Shown here piece after piece: positions 25,043 through 35,037 of a stretch of DNA of 64,000 nucleotides. The notes below the pieces were generated by a model. That model was not told the DNA's origin. It made no database searches and saw nothing but the letters and a program-made list of their open reading frames with translations. The DNA is taken from contig NZ_JALJWF010000001.1 in NCBI RefSeq assembly GCF_024168645.1, positions 3,537,501 through 3,601,500 of the forward strand, in the 5' to 3' direction. How positions within the stretch are numbered: position 1 is the stretch's first letter; every line of letters begins with the position of its first letter. Source of the DNA: Pseudomonas sp. GGS8. GTDB lineage: Bacteria; Pseudomonadota; Gammaproteobacteria; Pseudomonadales; Pseudomonadaceae. The translations under genes were made by a program, and so were the position numbers.

Positions 25043-27169
25043 ATGCTCGAACAGGCTCAACGCGTCCTCAAGGACATCTTCGGCTACGACAGTTTCCGTG
25101 GCCGTCAGGGTGCAATCATTGAGCGCGTGGCCAGTGGCGGCGATGCCTTGGTGCTGATGCCTACCGGGGGCGGCAAGTCGCTGTGCTTTCAGGTGCCGGC
25201 GCTGCTGCGCGAGGGCCTGGCGGTGGTGGTGTCGCCGCTGATCGCACTGATGGACGATCAGGTCGCCACCCTCGAAGAGCTGGGCGTTGCGGCGGCGGCG
25301 TTGAACTCCACGTTGAGCGCTGAGCAACAGCGCGATCTGGCGGCGCGGATCAAGCGCGGCGAGGTGAAAATGCTCTATCTCGCGCCTGAACGCCTGGTTC
25401 AGCCGCGCATGTTGGCCTTTTTGCAAAGTCTCGAAATCGCCCTGTTCGCCATCGACGAAGCGCACTGCGTGTCTCAATGGGGTCACGACTTCCGTCGCGA
25501 ATACCTGCAACTGGGCCAGTTGGCGGAATTGTTCCCCAATGTCCCGCGCATTGCCCTGACCGCCACCGCCGACAAGCGTACCCGGGAAGAAATCGTCGAT
25601 CGCCTGCATTTGCACAATGCCGAGCGTTTCCTGTCGAGTTTCGACCGCCCCAACATTTTTTATCGCATCGTGCCCAAGGAACAGCCGCGCAAGCAGTTGT
25701 TGGCGTTTCTCGCCGAACGGCGCAGTGATGCCGGTATCGTTTACTGCCTGTCGCGCAAAAAAGTCGACGAAGTGGCGGTGTTCCTCAGTGAGCAAGGCTT
25801 CCCGGCGCTGCCGTACCACGCCGGTCTGGCCAACGAAACCCGGGCGCATCACCAGAAGCGCTTTCTCAACGAGGAAGGCCTGATCATGGTCGCCACCGTG
25901 GCGTTCGGCATGGGCATCGACAAGCCCAACGTGCGTTTTGTGGCTCACCTCGATTTGCCCAAATCCCTCGAGGCCTACTATCAGGAAACCGGTCGCGGCG
26001 GTCGTGACGGTCTGCCGGCGGATGCCTGGATGGCATACGGCCTGCAAGACGTGGTGATGCTCAAGCAGATGTTGCAGAACTCCGAAGGCGACGAGCGCCA
26101 CAAGCGTCTGGAACAGCACAAGCTCGACGCCATGCTCTCGCTCTGCGAAGAAACCCGTTGCCGCCGCCAGACCCTGCTGGCGTACTTCGACGAAGACATG
26201 CCTGAGCCCTGTGGCCACTGCGACAACTGTGTCGACGGTGTGCAGACTTGGGACGCCACCGAGCCGGCCCGCCAGGCGCTGTCGGCGATCTACCGCACCG
26301 GTCAGCGTTACGGCGTCGGCCATCTGGTGGACGTGTTGCTGGGCAAGGACAACGAAAAGGTTCGCAGCTTCGGCCATCAGCATTTGTCGGTATACGGCGT
26401 AGGCAAAGCGCTGGGCGAAAGTGAATGGCGCTCCTTGTTCCGACAACTGGTGGCTCGCGGTCTGGCGGACATCGACCTCGAAGGCTACGGCGGGTTGCGC
26501 CTGAGCGATACCTGCCGGCCGCTGCTCAAGGGCGAAGTGACCCTGGAACTGCGCCGCGACCTCAAGCCGCAAACCACCGCCAAAAGCAGCAAGAGCCAGG
26601 CGAGCCAACTGGTTCGCTTCGAGGAGCGCGAACAGTGGGAAGCCTTGCGCGCCTTGCGCCGCAAACTGGCCGAAGAACATGGCGTGCCGCCGTACGTCAT
26701 CTTCCCCGATTCGACGCTGCTGGAAATGCTCCGCAGCCAGCCGACCTCGCTGGCGGAAATGGCCACGGTCAGCGGTGTCGGCGCGCGCAAACTGGAACGT
26801 TACGGCGAGGCTTTCCTCGAAGTGCTCGGCGGTCAGGTCGAGGCCCCGAAAGTGGTGGCCGATGTGCGCCACGAGCTGATCACGCTGGCCCGGGCTGGCA
26901 TGACACCGCTGCAGATCGCCGGTCAGCTGCAATGCTCGGAAAAGAACGTCTACACGATGCTCGCCGAGGCCATCGGCAAGCAGCAGCTGTCACTGGAACA
27001 GGCGCTGGACCTGCCCGAAGAGTTGATGGGCGAAGTTCAGGACGCCTTCCTCGATGGCGAAGGCGAGTTGCCGCCGGTAGCGGAGATCGCCGCGTTGTTC
27101 GCAGGGCGGGTGCCGGAAGGCGTTTTGTATTGCGTACGTGCAGCGCTGCAGTCGGAGTTCGAAATTTGA
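25043..27169 (+). CDS. recQ: ATP-dependent DNA helicase RecQ
   Basis: 708 residues. Superfamily 2 helicase motifs: Walker A PTGGGKS (40-46), DEAH box (138-141) and motif VI '[10 protein letters not shown]'. A RecQ zinc-binding region follows, with cysteines in '[13 protein letters not shown]' and 'CGHCDNC', then an RQC winged helix and an HRDC domain at about 525-600 ('[20 protein letters not shown]'). It unwinds DNA 3' to 5' in recombination and fork repair. GGAG lies 5 bases before the ATG at 25043. The frame is open further upstream to 24758, but that stretch has no family similarity. Confidence 0.97.
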   Translation: MLEQAQRVLKDIFGYDSFRGRQGAIIERVASGGDALVLMPTGGGKSLCFQVPALLREGLAVVVSPLIALMDDQVATLEELGVAAAALNSTLSAEQQRDLAARIKRGEVKMLYLAPERLVQPRMLAFLQSLEIALFAIDEAHCVSQWGHDFRREYLQLGQLAELFPNVPRIALTATADKRTREEIVDRLHLHNAERFLSSFDRPNIFYRIVPKEQPRKQLLAFLAERRSDAGIVYCLSRKKVDEVAVFLSEQGFPALPYHAGLANETRAHHQKRFLNEEGLIMVATVAFGMGIDKPNVRFVAHLDLPKSLEAYYQETGRGGRDGLPADAWMAYGLQDVVMLKQMLQNSEGDERHKRLEQHKLDAMLSLCEETRCRRQTLLAYFDEDMPEPCGHCDNCVDGVQTWDATEPARQALSAIYRTGQRYGVGHLVDVLLGKDNEKVRSFGHQHLSVYGVGKALGESEWRSLFRQLVARGLADIDLEGYGGLRLSDTCRPLLKGEVTLELRRDLKPQTTAKSSKSQASQLVRFEEREQWEALRALRRKLAEEHGVPPYVIFPDSTLLEMLRSQPTSLAEMATVSGVGARKLERYGEAFLEVLGGQVEAPKVVADVRHELITLARAGMTPLQIAGQLQCSEKNVYTMLAEAIGKQQLSLEQALDLPEELMGEVQDAFLDGEGELPPVAEIAALFAGRVPEGVLYCVRAALQSEFEI

Positions 27170-27242
27170 ATGACCTGTTGCGCAGATGTAACGATTCAGT
27201 ACAGAGCAAACCTTGCCTATAGCCAAAGGTCATGCTTAGCTG

Positions 27243-27255
27243 ACTAATAATTAGT
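27243..27255. promoter_or_regulatory. Palindrome ACTAAT-A-ATTAGT, candidate operator of the MarR gene
   Basis: Perfect 6-base arms, 34 bases before the start codon. AT-rich dyads at this position are typical of MarR-family autoregulation. Confidence 0.5.
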
Positions 27256-27288
27256 TTTTCTCTATTTCAGTCTAACCATGAGTGTTTT

Positions 27289-27723
27289 ATGCCGTTAACC
27301 GATCAACACCGCTTTGGCATGCAACTGGCCCAGATGTCTCGGGGCTGGCGTGCCGAACTGGACCGCCGACTGGCTGGCCTGGGTCTGTCCCAGGCGCGCT
27401 GGCTGGTGCTGCTGCACCTGGCGCGTTTCGATGATGCTCCCACCCAGCGTGAACTGGCGCAAAGCGTTGGCGTCGAAGGGCCTACCCTGGCTCGACTGCT
27501 CGATAGTCTGGAAAGTCAGGGCCTGGTGCAACGCCAATCGGTGCTGGAAGACCGTCGGGCGAAAAAAATCGTCCTCTGTGCCCCGGCCCGGCCCTTGATC
27601 GAACAAATTGAAACCATTGCTACTCAGCTGCGCCACGAATTGTTCGAAGGCGTTGATGAGGCGGATTTGAAGGTCTGCATGCGTGTCCACGGGCACATCC
27701 TGGCCAACCTGGAAAAATCTTGA
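27289..27723 (+). CDS. MarR family transcriptional regulator (SlyA-like)
   Basis: 144 residues, the standard MarR size. The winged helix-turn-helix is at about 45-105 ('TQRELAQSVGVEGPTLARLL' is the recognition region, 'VLEDRRAKKIVL' the wing with the conserved Asp-Arg-Arg). It binds DNA as a dimer and is usually released by small ligands. The ribosome-binding site is weak (GAGTG). A palindrome just upstream suggests autoregulation. Its target is unknown. Confidence 0.92.
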   Translation: MPLTDQHRFGMQLAQMSRGWRAELDRRLAGLGLSQARWLVLLHLARFDDAPTQRELAQSVGVEGPTLARLLDSLESQGLVQRQSVLEDRRAKKIVLCAPARPLIEQIETIATQLRHELFEGVDEADLKVCMRVHGHILANLEKS

Positions 27724-27851
27724 GGCACAACCACGCGTCGGACTTTTGAGATACCCCGTTGGGCAGACTATAAAGAACTACTAGGCAATATCGTGTTCGT
27801 ACCGGATGTGTGAATGCATACAGGTTGGTTCTGGTTATTTAAGGGATGCTC

Positions 27852-29609
27852 ATGCTCGAGAGTTGGAGCGTTGTATTGCGGTGTTGCAGCAGGCTGCTGT
27901 TGGTCGGTGGTGCCGTCACTTACTCGGCATTGGCCCCTGCGCTAGGCTTGGGTGAGATCACCCAGCATTCGGCGTTGAATCAGCCATTCAGCGCCGATAT
28001 CGCCCTGCTGGATGTCGGTGGTCTGGGGGAAGGGGAACTGTCGGTCAGCCTGGCGACGGCGGAAGAATTCAGCCGCGCCGGTGTCGAGCGGGTGTTCTTC
28101 CTTAATAACCTGAAATTCACGCCGATCCTGCGGGGCAACCGCAACCTGATCCGGGTGACTTCCAGTAAACCGGTGAAGGAACCCTTCCTGAATTTTCTGG
28201 TGCAGCTCAACCAGCCCAACGGGCGTTTGCTGCGCGAGTACACCGTGCTGATCGATCCGCCGGGTTCGCCGGGAATTGTTCCCATCAACGACGACCTTGC
28301 GCCGAGCCCTCAGGACTCCGCGTTCCCGTCCGTCGAACCGGCTGTTGCACCGCCACCTGCCGTGACGAGTTCTGCGCCCAAGCCAGACATCGATAAACCA
28401 GCCGTCGCGCCAGCGAGTGATCCAATTGCCGAACAACTGGCCACCAGCGTGCTGCAAAACCAGCAACTGCAAAAGACCATCGATGAACTCAATGCGAAGC
28501 TACAGGCGCAGGACGAGCAGATCGCCGTTCAGAAAAAACAGGTGACTGAGCTGCAATCCCAACTGGCGGAAATCAAACAGGCGTCGGCGGCGCCTGCCGC
28601 ACCCGAAGTGCCGGCGCCGGTTCCGGTGGTTGTCGAGACGTCCGAAGCATCCCATTGGCCGCTGATCATCGGGTTGCTGTCGTTGGTGGCCCTGGTGTTG
28701 CTCGCCGTGTTCATTCGCCGTCAACGACAGCAGGTACAGGCCTTGCCCGAGCCACTACCCGTGCAGCCGTCGCGTCATGAACCGGTGCTTAACCGCACAG
28801 CAGAACCGGCCAGGCAAGCCACTCAGGCGCAATCGGTAACCGGATCGGCTGATGAGACTGCCGCAGGCGACGTGCTGGAAGGGGTTAGTATCTACCTCGC
28901 CTATGGCCGTTTGTCCGAGGCCGCCGGATTGTTGCGAGAGGCATTGGTCAAGGAACCCCAGCGCACCGATCTGGCCGTTCAGCTGCTGGAGGTTCTTGGT
29001 AAACAGGGTGACGTGCAAGCGTACGACGCGCAGGAAAGTAGCCTGCGTGACGCCGGGTTTGACGCACAGCAACTTCAGGACATCCGCAACCGCCATCCGA
29101 AACTGATCGGCGCCATGCCGGTGGCCAGCGCCGTGGCAGTGGCTCCGTCCACGCCTGCAATCCCCGAGGCGGCACCAAGCGATGAGTTCCAGTTGAACCT
29201 CGACGACCTGTCGATGGATGCGAACTGGGACCTGATCAGCCCCTTCGACAACTCACCGTCCAGCGCCAAACCGTCGAATGAGCCACCACCGGCAGACGAG
29301 CCGGGGTTCACGTCGAATCTGCATGTGTTGCCCGATGTCTTCGAAATACCCGACGAGCCGACGCTGGACGAGACCTTTCTCAACGAATTCAGCGATCTCG
29401 GCCAATCGCTGGAGCTTGAACCGCTGAGTGCAGAGTTGATGGATCTTGAACCGGCCGCGCCGAGCAGCGCGGGCAAACTCGAACAGGCCCAGACCTGCAT
29501 TGACGACGGCGACCTGGACAGCGCCATCGAGCTGCTGAACGAGTTGCTCAAGGAAGGCGACGAGCCACTGAAGGAGACGGCCAGAACGCTGTTGGCGGGT
29601 ATTCGCTGA
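27852..29609 (+). CDS. Short FimV/HubP-like protein
   Basis: 585 residues. A signal peptide (to about residue 33) is followed by the FimV N-terminal beta domain ('LGEITQHSALNQPFSADIAL' to 'REYTVLIDPP'), a coiled coil (about 195-240), one membrane helix (about 275-295, WPLIIGLLSLVALVLLAVF), an acidic low-complexity cytoplasmic part and a C-terminal FimV/TPR-type motif ('LEQAQTCIDDGDLDSAIELL'). FimV proteins organise the cell pole and type IV pili. Pseudomonas FimV is much longer and carries a LysM domain not seen here, so this is a paralogue of uncertain role. The ATG at 27852 has AAGGG 6 bases upstream and is preferred over the ATG at 27846. Confidence 0.8.
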   Translation: MLESWSVVLRCCSRLLLVGGAVTYSALAPALGLGEITQHSALNQPFSADIALLDVGGLGEGELSVSLATAEEFSRAGVERVFFLNNLKFTPILRGNRNLIRVTSSKPVKEPFLNFLVQLNQPNGRLLREYTVLIDPPGSPGIVPINDDLAPSPQDSAFPSVEPAVAPPPAVTSSAPKPDIDKPAVAPASDPIAEQLATSVLQNQQLQKTIDELNAKLQAQDEQIAVQKKQVTELQSQLAEIKQASAAPAAPEVPAPVPVVVETSEASHWPLIIGLLSLVALVLLAVFIRRQRQQVQALPEPLPVQPSRHEPVLNRTAEPARQATQAQSVTGSADETAAGDVLEGVSIYLAYGRLSEAAGLLREALVKEPQRTDLAVQLLEVLGKQGDVQAYDAQESSLRDAGFDAQQLQDIRNRHPKLIGAMPVASAVAVAPSTPAIPEAAPSDEFQLNLDDLSMDANWDLISPFDNSPSSAKPSNEPPPADEPGFTSNLHVLPDVFEIPDEPTLDETFLNEFSDLGQSLELEPLSAELMDLEPAAPSSAGKLEQAQTCIDDGDLDSAIELLNELLKEGDEPLKETARTLLAGIR

Positions 29610-29675
29610 AGATCAAAAGATCGCAGCCTTTGCGGTTATTATGGCAACCCCTCAGGCAGAGGAGTTTTGCCAATC

Positions 29676-29963
29676 ATGACCGCACGTAAACCGGAAATCG
29701 TCATCACCTACTGCACGCAATGCCAATGGCTGTTGCGCGCCGCCTGGCTGGCCCAGGAACTGCTCAGCACCTTCGGCGACGACTTGGGCAAAGTGTCCCT
29801 GGTGCCCGGCACCGGCGGGGTGTTCCACATTGTCTGTGACGATGTGCAGCTCTGGGAACGCAAGGCCGACGGCGGTTTCCCCGAGGCCAAGGTGCTCAAG
29901 CAGCGGGTCCGCGATCAGATCGATCCGGACCGCGACCTGGGCCACAACGACCGCACTCAGTGA
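29676..29963 (+). CDS. SelT/SelW/SelH family (Rdx) protein
   Basis: 95 residues with the redox motif CTQC at about residues 13-16 in a thioredoxin-like fold ('VITYCTQCQWLLRAAWLAQEL'), as in bacterial Rdx proteins related to selenoprotein W, with cysteine in place of selenocysteine. It is a presumed cytosolic thiol-redox protein. The ATG at 29676 follows GAGGAG at 11 bases. A TTG at 29667 is too close to that site. Its 3' end overlaps the converging EamA gene by 7 bases. Confidence 0.88.
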   Translation: MTARKPEIVITYCTQCQWLLRAAWLAQELLSTFGDDLGKVSLVPGTGGVFHIVCDDVQLWERKADGGFPEAKVLKQRVRDQIDPDRDLGHNDRTQ

Positions 29964-30850
29964 GACGGGGCTTGCCTGGCAACGGTCTTTTTGCTTGAAC
30001 TGCCCGACAACCGGCTGGAGACCACGATGGCCACGATGATCAACGCGCCGCCGACCAGCATGCGCAGCGTCGGGTTTTCATCGAACAACAACCAGGCCAG
30101 GGTGATGCCGTAAACCGGCTCCAGGGCAAACACCACTGACGCGGTCCGGGCCTTGATCACCGCCAGGCTGGCGACGAACAGGCTGTGAGCGACGCCGGTG
30201 CAGAACACCCCGAGCAGGCCAATCCACAGCCAGTCGATGGCGCGTACTTCGCTCAACTGCGGCATCGCCACCGGCAGCAGGCAGATCGCAACCACTACGT
30301 TCTGACACAGCGCCGCCTGCACTGGCGGGATTCGCCCGGAGCTGGCGCGGTTGGTCAGGGACAGCAGGGAGAACAGCAAGCCGGAGGCCACTGCCCACAG
30401 CAGGCCGGTGGTGGCGCCGCTGGCCAGATCGAAGTCCGGTGTGACCAATACCAAACCGATGCTGACCAGCACCACCAGCAAGATTTCATTGGCGCGGATG
30501 CGCTCGCGGAAAATCAGCCCTTCGAGGATCACGGTAAACGCCGGGAAACTGGCAAAGCCCAGGGTCGCGATCGCCACCCCGGCCACCTTCACCGCCATGA
30601 AGAAACTCACCCAGTGCCCGGTCAGCAGCAAGCCGCTGAGCAACAGGCGGCGCCAGTCCACGGCGTCGAGTGCCTGCCAACGGGTATTACTGGCGAACCG
30701 GGCGAAAAACGCCAGGGCGAGGACAGCAAACGCGGCACGACCGAACACGATGATCGCCGGGGAGGCGGCGGCGAGTTTGCCGAACACGCCGGTCAGGCCG
30801 AACATCAGTGCACCGATATGCAGAGCGCCAAGGGCGGTACGGGGAGTCAT
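29957..30850 (-). CDS. EamA/DMT family transporter
   Basis: 297 residues with ten predicted membrane helices in two EamA repeats ('GLTGVFGKLAAASPAIIVFGR' begins the first; the second starts near residue 150). It is an inner-membrane exporter of the drug/metabolite transporter superfamily. The substrate is unknown and amino acids or small metabolites are the usual candidates. AAGGA lies 7 bases before the ATG. The AraC gene just upstream on the same strand is a plausible regulator. Confidence 0.9.
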   Translation of the reverse strand: MTPRTALGALHIGALMFGLTGVFGKLAAASPAIIVFGRAAFAVLALAFFARFASNTRWQALDAVDWRRLLLSGLLLTGHWVSFFMAVKVAGVAIATLGFASFPAFTVILEGLIFRERIRANEILLVVLVSIGLVLVTPDFDLASGATTGLLWAVASGLLFSLLSLTNRASSGRIPPVQAALCQNVVVAICLLPVAMPQLSEVRAIDWLWIGLLGVFCTGVAHSLFVASLAVIKARTASVVFALEPVYGITLAWLLFDENPTLRMLVGGALIIVAIVVSSRLSGSSSKKTVARQAPSH

Positions 30851-30949
30851 TGCAGTCCTTGAAAAACGTATCGAGTCTGGCCGACAACACCGTCGGCAAC
30901 TCCTGCATTGAATCGTGCTCAGCCGGTTATGTCTGTCGCCAGACTCGCG

Positions 30950-31708
30950 TCATTTGTCGCCAGCCTCGCGGCGCAATTTACCGGGTGAAGCGCCGAACTC
31001 ACGCAGCACTGCTGCGGCGAATGCGCTCTGGGAACTGTAGCCGACCCGACACGCGATCTCGCCAATGGGCAGCGCCGAATCGCGCAACAAGCGCACGGCG
31101 ATGTGCAGCCGGCGACTGCGGATGTAGTCCATCGGCGTTTGCCCGCATTCCGCCACGAACCGCGCGTGCAAGCGAGCGCTGGACAGGCCGGCAATGCGCG
31201 CCAGATCGGCGACTTGCAGTGGATAGGCCGCGTATTGATCGATGTGAGCATTGAGCGCTGCATACGGCAGACGCCGACCGCCGACCGTGTCGGGCTTGGC
31301 GTTGTTGAGGCTGGCCAGCAGCAACACCGCGCCTTGCTGGGCGATCAGCGGATCGCTGATCGGGCTGCCCGCCAACCAGCTCACCAATTGGCTTTGCCCG
31401 GCGTCCAGCGACAGACGCCCGGCATTGTCGAGCAAGCGGCGGCTGGCCTCGGCGTGGTCCCCCAGTGACTGAGATACCCACTGATCGCTCGGCACATCCA
31501 GCACCAGACAACGGCTGCCATGGGCACTGTCGCAGGCATGATGCGCCCCGGACGGCACCACCACGAAACTCTGCTGCACCACCTGACTGCCACGCCCCTC
31601 GACCTCGAAGTCCAGCGCGCCTGACAGCCCGAATACCAGTTGCGCGTAGTCGTGGCTGTGGACGATCAGGTCGTGGGTGTATTGGCGCAATGTGAGGATC
31701 GGTCTCAT
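30950..31708 (-). CDS. AraC family transcriptional regulator
   Basis: 252 residues. A cupin-like N-terminal sensor domain (about 5-85, with HSHDYAQLVFGLSG and 'VVPSGAHHACDS') is followed by two helix-turn-helix motifs at about 155-250 ('LARIAGLSSARLHARF' and 'IGEIACRVGYSSQSAFAAAV'). The EamA transporter gene lies 99 bases downstream on the same strand, so regulation of that gene is likely. Confidence 0.92.
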   Translation of the reverse strand: MRPILTLRQYTHDLIVHSHDYAQLVFGLSGALDFEVEGRGSQVVQQSFVVVPSGAHHACDSAHGSRCLVLDVPSDQWVSQSLGDHAEASRRLLDNAGRLSLDAGQSQLVSWLAGSPISDPLIAQQGAVLLLASLNNAKPDTVGGRRLPYAALNAHIDQYAAYPLQVADLARIAGLSSARLHARFVAECGQTPMDYIRSRRLHIAVRLLRDSALPIGEIACRVGYSSQSAFAAAVLREFGASPGKLRREAGDK

Positions 31709-31857
31709 CGCAGGTCTCGTGGCGATATTGATGAGTGAAGCCGCCAGTCTACACCGAGGCCCCGCGTTCGCGCGTTGTCACAGGACTGACTTGCAATTGT
31801 CATGGGCAATTAACCCGACCGGCGCAAGCTTGCCAAAACTTGTCCAGAGGGTTGCCC

Positions 31858-32673
31858 ATGACCAGCGCCGAGCTCGCCAAACCCAGCCGTAAGCAACGTG
31901 TGCGGACCTTATGGATTTCCGACGTGCATTTGGGCACCCGGGACTGCCAGGCCGAACACCTGTCACAGTTTCTCAAGGGCTACCATGCCGACAAGATTTA
32001 CCTGGTCGGTGACATCATCGACGGCTGGAAGCTGCGCAGCGGCATGTATTGGCCCCAGGCGCACACCAATGTGATTCGTCGCTTGCTGACCATGAGCAAG
32101 CGCGGCACAGAAGTGATCTACGTGACCGGTAACCATGACGAATTCCTGCGCCGTTATTCGAAACTGATGCTGGGCAATATCCAGTTGGTGGACGAAGCCG
32201 TGCACGTGACCGCCGATGGTCGTCATCTGCTGGTGATTCATGGCGATCAGTTCGACGTGATTACTCGCTATCACCGCTGGCTGGCGTTCCTCGGCGACTC
32301 GGCCTACGAATTTACCCTGACCCTCAACCGCTGGCTCAACCATTGGCGGGCCCGTTATGGCTACGGCTATTGGTCGTTGTCGGCGTACCTCAAGCACAAG
32401 GTCAAGACCGCCGTCAGTTTCATCAGCGATTTTGAGGAAGCCATCGCCCACGAGTGCGTCAAACGCGAGTTGCACGGCGTGGTGTGCGGGCACATTCACC
32501 ATGCCGAGATTCGCAAGGTTGGCGAGGTGGACTACCTCAATTGCGGGGATTGGGTGGAGTCGTGTACGGCGCTGATCGAGCATTGGGATGGTTCGATCGA
32601 GTTGTATCGGTTGGCCGATGCGCAGGCGCGGGAGGCGGAGTTGAAGGCCATTAAAGTCGCGGATCCGGCTTAA
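31858..32673 (+). CDS. LpxH-like metallophosphoesterase
   Basis: 271 residues with the full calcineurin-type metal-binding set: SDVHLG, VGDIIDGW, TGNHDE, IHGDQFD and GHIHHAE. This pattern matches UDP-2,3-diacylglucosamine diphosphatase relatives. The protein is longer than the roughly 240-residue housekeeping LpxH, and Pseudomonas normally has that gene elsewhere, so the lipid A role is uncertain. GAGGG precedes the ATG at 31858. A REPIN follows the gene. Confidence 0.85.
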   Translation: MTSAELAKPSRKQRVRTLWISDVHLGTRDCQAEHLSQFLKGYHADKIYLVGDIIDGWKLRSGMYWPQAHTNVIRRLLTMSKRGTEVIYVTGNHDEFLRRYSKLMLGNIQLVDEAVHVTADGRHLLVIHGDQFDVITRYHRWLAFLGDSAYEFTLTLNRWLNHWRARYGYGYWSLSAYLKHKVKTAVSFISDFEEAIAHECVKRELHGVVCGHIHHAEIRKVGEVDYLNCGDWVESCTALIEHWDGSIELYRLADAQAREAELKAIKVADPA

Positions 32674-32700
32674 AAAACAGGTGTATTGGTCGACCCCATC

Positions 32701-32788
32701 ACGGGCAAGCCCGCTCCCACAGGATTGTGGTGGTGCACCACTTTTTTGAACACTGCAAAAACCTGTGGGAGCGGGCTTGCCCGCGATG
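32701..32788. repeat. REPIN, GTGGGAGCGGGCTTGCCCGC family
   Basis: ACGGGCAAGCCCGCTCCCAC at 32701 is paired with TGTGGGAGCGGGCTTGCCCG starting at 32764. It lies between converging genes. Confidence 0.85.
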
Positions 32789-32815
32789 GACCGCGCAGCG
32801 GTCCCCCCGGATCCA

Positions 32816-33406
32816 TCAGGCCGGCGTATGTTCTTCCATCGCCGCCTTGTAAATCGAATGCTTCGGCTGCGCAAACAACCGCTCCATCATCGGTTCGAAA
32901 AAGCTCAGCGGCAGGGTGTCGTACGCCGGATCAAACGCCGCCGCATCGTACCGGGCGCAAAATTCGATCGTCGTCCGATACTGCGGATGAGCACTGAATT
33001 GCTCGCGCAGATGCCGGTCCATGCCCAGGTGATGGAAAAAGTAATAGCCCTGGAAAATCCCGTGCTTTTCCACCATCCACAGGTTCTCGGCACTGACGAA
33101 CGGCTTGAGGATCGCCGCGGCGATGTCCGGATGGTTATAGGAGCCCAGCGTGTCGCCAATGTCATGGAGCAGGGCGCAGACCACGTACTCTTCGTCACGA
33201 CCATCGCGCCAGGCGCGGCTGGCGGTTTGCAGGGAGTGGGTCAGGCGATCCACCGGGAAACCGCCGAAATCACCCTCCAGCAGCTTCAAATGCGCCACGA
33301 TCCGTGTCGGCAATTGCCGGGCATAGGCACTGAAATCTGCGGCGATGATCGCCCAGTCTTCCTGTGTGCCGTCCTGCATATGGGTAAAACCGGCGCGGGC
33401 ATTCAT
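32816..33406 (-). CDS. HD-domain protein with a PhnZ-like diiron ligand set
   Basis: 196 residues. An HD domain has ligand candidates His57 (THSLQT), His81-Asp82 (LLHDIGD), His92 (YNHPD), His115 (EKHGIFQGYY) and Asp154 (RYDAAAFDP). This H/HD/H/H/D series is that of HD-domain diiron oxygenases such as PhnZ and MIOX rather than plain phosphohydrolases. The substrate is unknown and no phosphonate genes are nearby. The start codon ATG at 33406 is followed by a second in-frame ATG nine codons on; either could be used. Confidence 0.8.
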   Translation of the reverse strand: MNARAGFTHMQDGTQEDWAIIAADFSAYARQLPTRIVAHLKLLEGDFGGFPVDRLTHSLQTASRAWRDGRDEEYVVCALLHDIGDTLGSYNHPDIAAAILKPFVSAENLWMVEKHGIFQGYYFFHHLGMDRHLREQFSAHPQYRTTIEFCARYDAAAFDPAYDTLPLSFFEPMMERLFAQPKHSIYKAAMEEHTPA

Positions 33407-33505
33407 CGGCTATCCTCTTGGTCTTATCGAAAGGGATGGTTGGAGTGTAGGGCTTGGATCCAGCGCTGCACTGGCTGCACAGGACGCTTTTGTGGCCAAA
33501 GGAGC

Positions 33506-33817
33506 CTAGAGCGGCACGCGACCTACAATCATGTCGCGGTACATGACGAAATCGCCGAGCAGGCTGTAAAGAGGATGCCGAAAGGTTGCAGGACGATTCT
33601 TCTCGAAGAAGAAATGCCCGACCCAGGCAAAACTGTAGCCGGCCAGCGGCAGGGCCAACAACAGCCACCATGCGCCTTTGGCGATGGTCAGCGCCAGAAT
33701 GAAAATAACCAGCGTGGTGCCGACAAAATGCAGTCGTCGACAAATGCTATTGCGGTGTTCGCTGAGGTAATACGGGTAAAACGCAGCGAAGCTGTTGAAA
33801 CGTTTGATGTTCTCCAC
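33506..33817 (-). CDS. DUF962 (Mpo1-like) membrane protein
   Basis: 103 residues with the DUF962 hallmark 'FYPYYLSEHRN', two membrane helices (about 32-65) and the conserved 'HFFFEKNRPATFRHPLYSL' with 'LLGDFVMYRDM'. Yeast Mpo1 is an iron-dependent dioxygenase acting on 2-hydroxy fatty acids; the histidines here are consistent with that fold, but the bacterial substrate is unknown. I choose a GTG at 33817 (VENIKRFNSF), which matches the family N-terminus. An ATG at 33898 is in frame, but its extension has no ribosome-binding site and does not look like the family. Confidence 0.8.
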   Translation of the reverse strand: MENIKRFNSFAAFYPYYLSEHRNSICRRLHFVGTTLVIFILALTIAKGAWWLLLALPLAGYSFAWVGHFFFEKNRPATFRHPLYSLLGDFVMYRDMIVGRVPL

Positions 33818-33975
33818 GACTGCGATCTCTGTGGTGTGTGTGCAGGCGACAAGTTGCGCTGCGGGTAGCCTATTTAAGTCTAGAGTGATCAGAGGCATCA
33901 GCCAGTGACAATAGGCGCCACTTTAGTATCCTTCGGAATTGGGTCGTGGCATGCGGCCATCACGTAGTAAACGCC

Positions 33976-35037
33976 ATGAGCGAACGAACGACTTCTGCAA
34001 GCTGGGCGATGGGGATTGTCAAAGCACTGGAAATGGACGGCCTGGATTGCCGGGTTTTGTTCAAGCAGCTAGGGCTCGACTATGCGGCACTGGATGATCC
34101 GGATGCGCGCTTCCCGCAAGATTCAATGACGCGGCTCTGGCAGCGCGCGGTCGAGTTGTCCGGCAACCCGGCGATCGGCCTGAACATGGGCAAGGTGGTG
34201 CGACCGGCGTCCCTGCACGTCGCTGGTTATGCCTTGATGTCCAGCCGGACCCTGGCCGAAGGCTTTCAGCGCCTGGTGCGGTATCAGCGAATCATTGCCG
34301 AAAGTGCTGACCTGAGTTTGCGCGTGCTGGATGAGGGTTATGCGCTGATTCTGACGGTGCATGGCGACCACCTGCCGCCGACCCGACAAAGCGCTGAAGC
34401 ATCGATGGCCTGTGCCCTGGCGTTTTGTGGCTGGTTGACCGGGCGCACGCTGCATCCGCGCAAAGTGCTTTTGCAGGGCGATCACCCCGTCGATCTCGAA
34501 CCGTATAAGCAAGCCTTTCACGCGCCGATGATGTTCAACGCGCCCTATGACGCCTTGATCTTCGACCGCGCTGACCTGGAGGCGCCGTTGCCCACCGCCA
34601 ACGAGGCCATGGCGCTGCTGCATGACCGCTTTGCCGGTGAATACCTGGCGCGGTTTTCCGAGAGCCGTGTGACCCACAATGCGCGGCAAGTGGTGTGCCG
34701 CCTGCTGCCCCAAGGCGAACCCAAGCGCGATGCGGTGGCGCAGGCGCTGCACCTGTCACAACGCACTTTGCAGCGACGCTTGCAGGAAGAGGGCACGAGT
34801 TTTCAGACGTTGCTCGATGACACGCGGCGTGAACTGGCCGAGCAATACCTGGCGCAACCGAGCATGACGCTGCTGGAAATTGCCTACCTGCTGGGGTTTG
34901 CCGATCCGAGCAACTTCTTCCGCGCTTTCCGACGCTGGTTCGACACCACCCCCGGTGAATACCGGGCGCGGCTGACGGAAGCGCTCAAGCCGGTCAGTGA
35001 CGCCAGAACGCAGGGATACACAGAACAAACACCGTAA
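33976..35037 (+). CDS. AraC family transcriptional regulator (arabinose-binding-domain type)
   Basis: 353 residues. The N-terminal 200 residues form the 'Arabinose_bd' sensor type common in Pseudomonas (for example OruR/ArgR-like regulators). The AraC helix-turn-helix pair lies at about 250-340 ('VAQALHLSQRTLQRRLQEEG' and 'IAYLLGFADPSNFFRAFRRW'). The start at 33976 (MSERTTSAS) is typical of the group. Its 3' end overlaps the converging trkH gene by 44 bases. The effector is unknown. Confidence 0.92.
   Translation: MSERTTSASWAMGIVKALEMDGLDCRVLFKQLGLDYAALDDPDARFPQDSMTRLWQRAVELSGNPAIGLNMGKVVRPASLHVAGYALMSSRTLAEGFQRLVRYQRIIAESADLSLRVLDEGYALILTVHGDHLPPTRQSAEASMACALAFCGWLTGRTLHPRKVLLQGDHPVDLEPYKQAFHAPMMFNAPYDALIFDRADLEAPLPTANEAMALLHDRFAGEYLARFSESRVTHNARQVVCRLLPQGEPKRDAVAQALHLSQRTLQRRLQEEGTSFQTLLDDTRRELAEQYLAQPSMTLLEIAYLLGFADPSNFFRAFRRWFDTTPGEYRARLTEALKPVSDARTQGYTEQTP

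Noticed and set aside
29609..29640. Short GATCAAAAGATCGCAGCCTT stretch after the FimV-like gene as a terminator
   Set aside because: It resembles a common dispersed Pseudomonas sequence and has neither a stable stem nor a T run.
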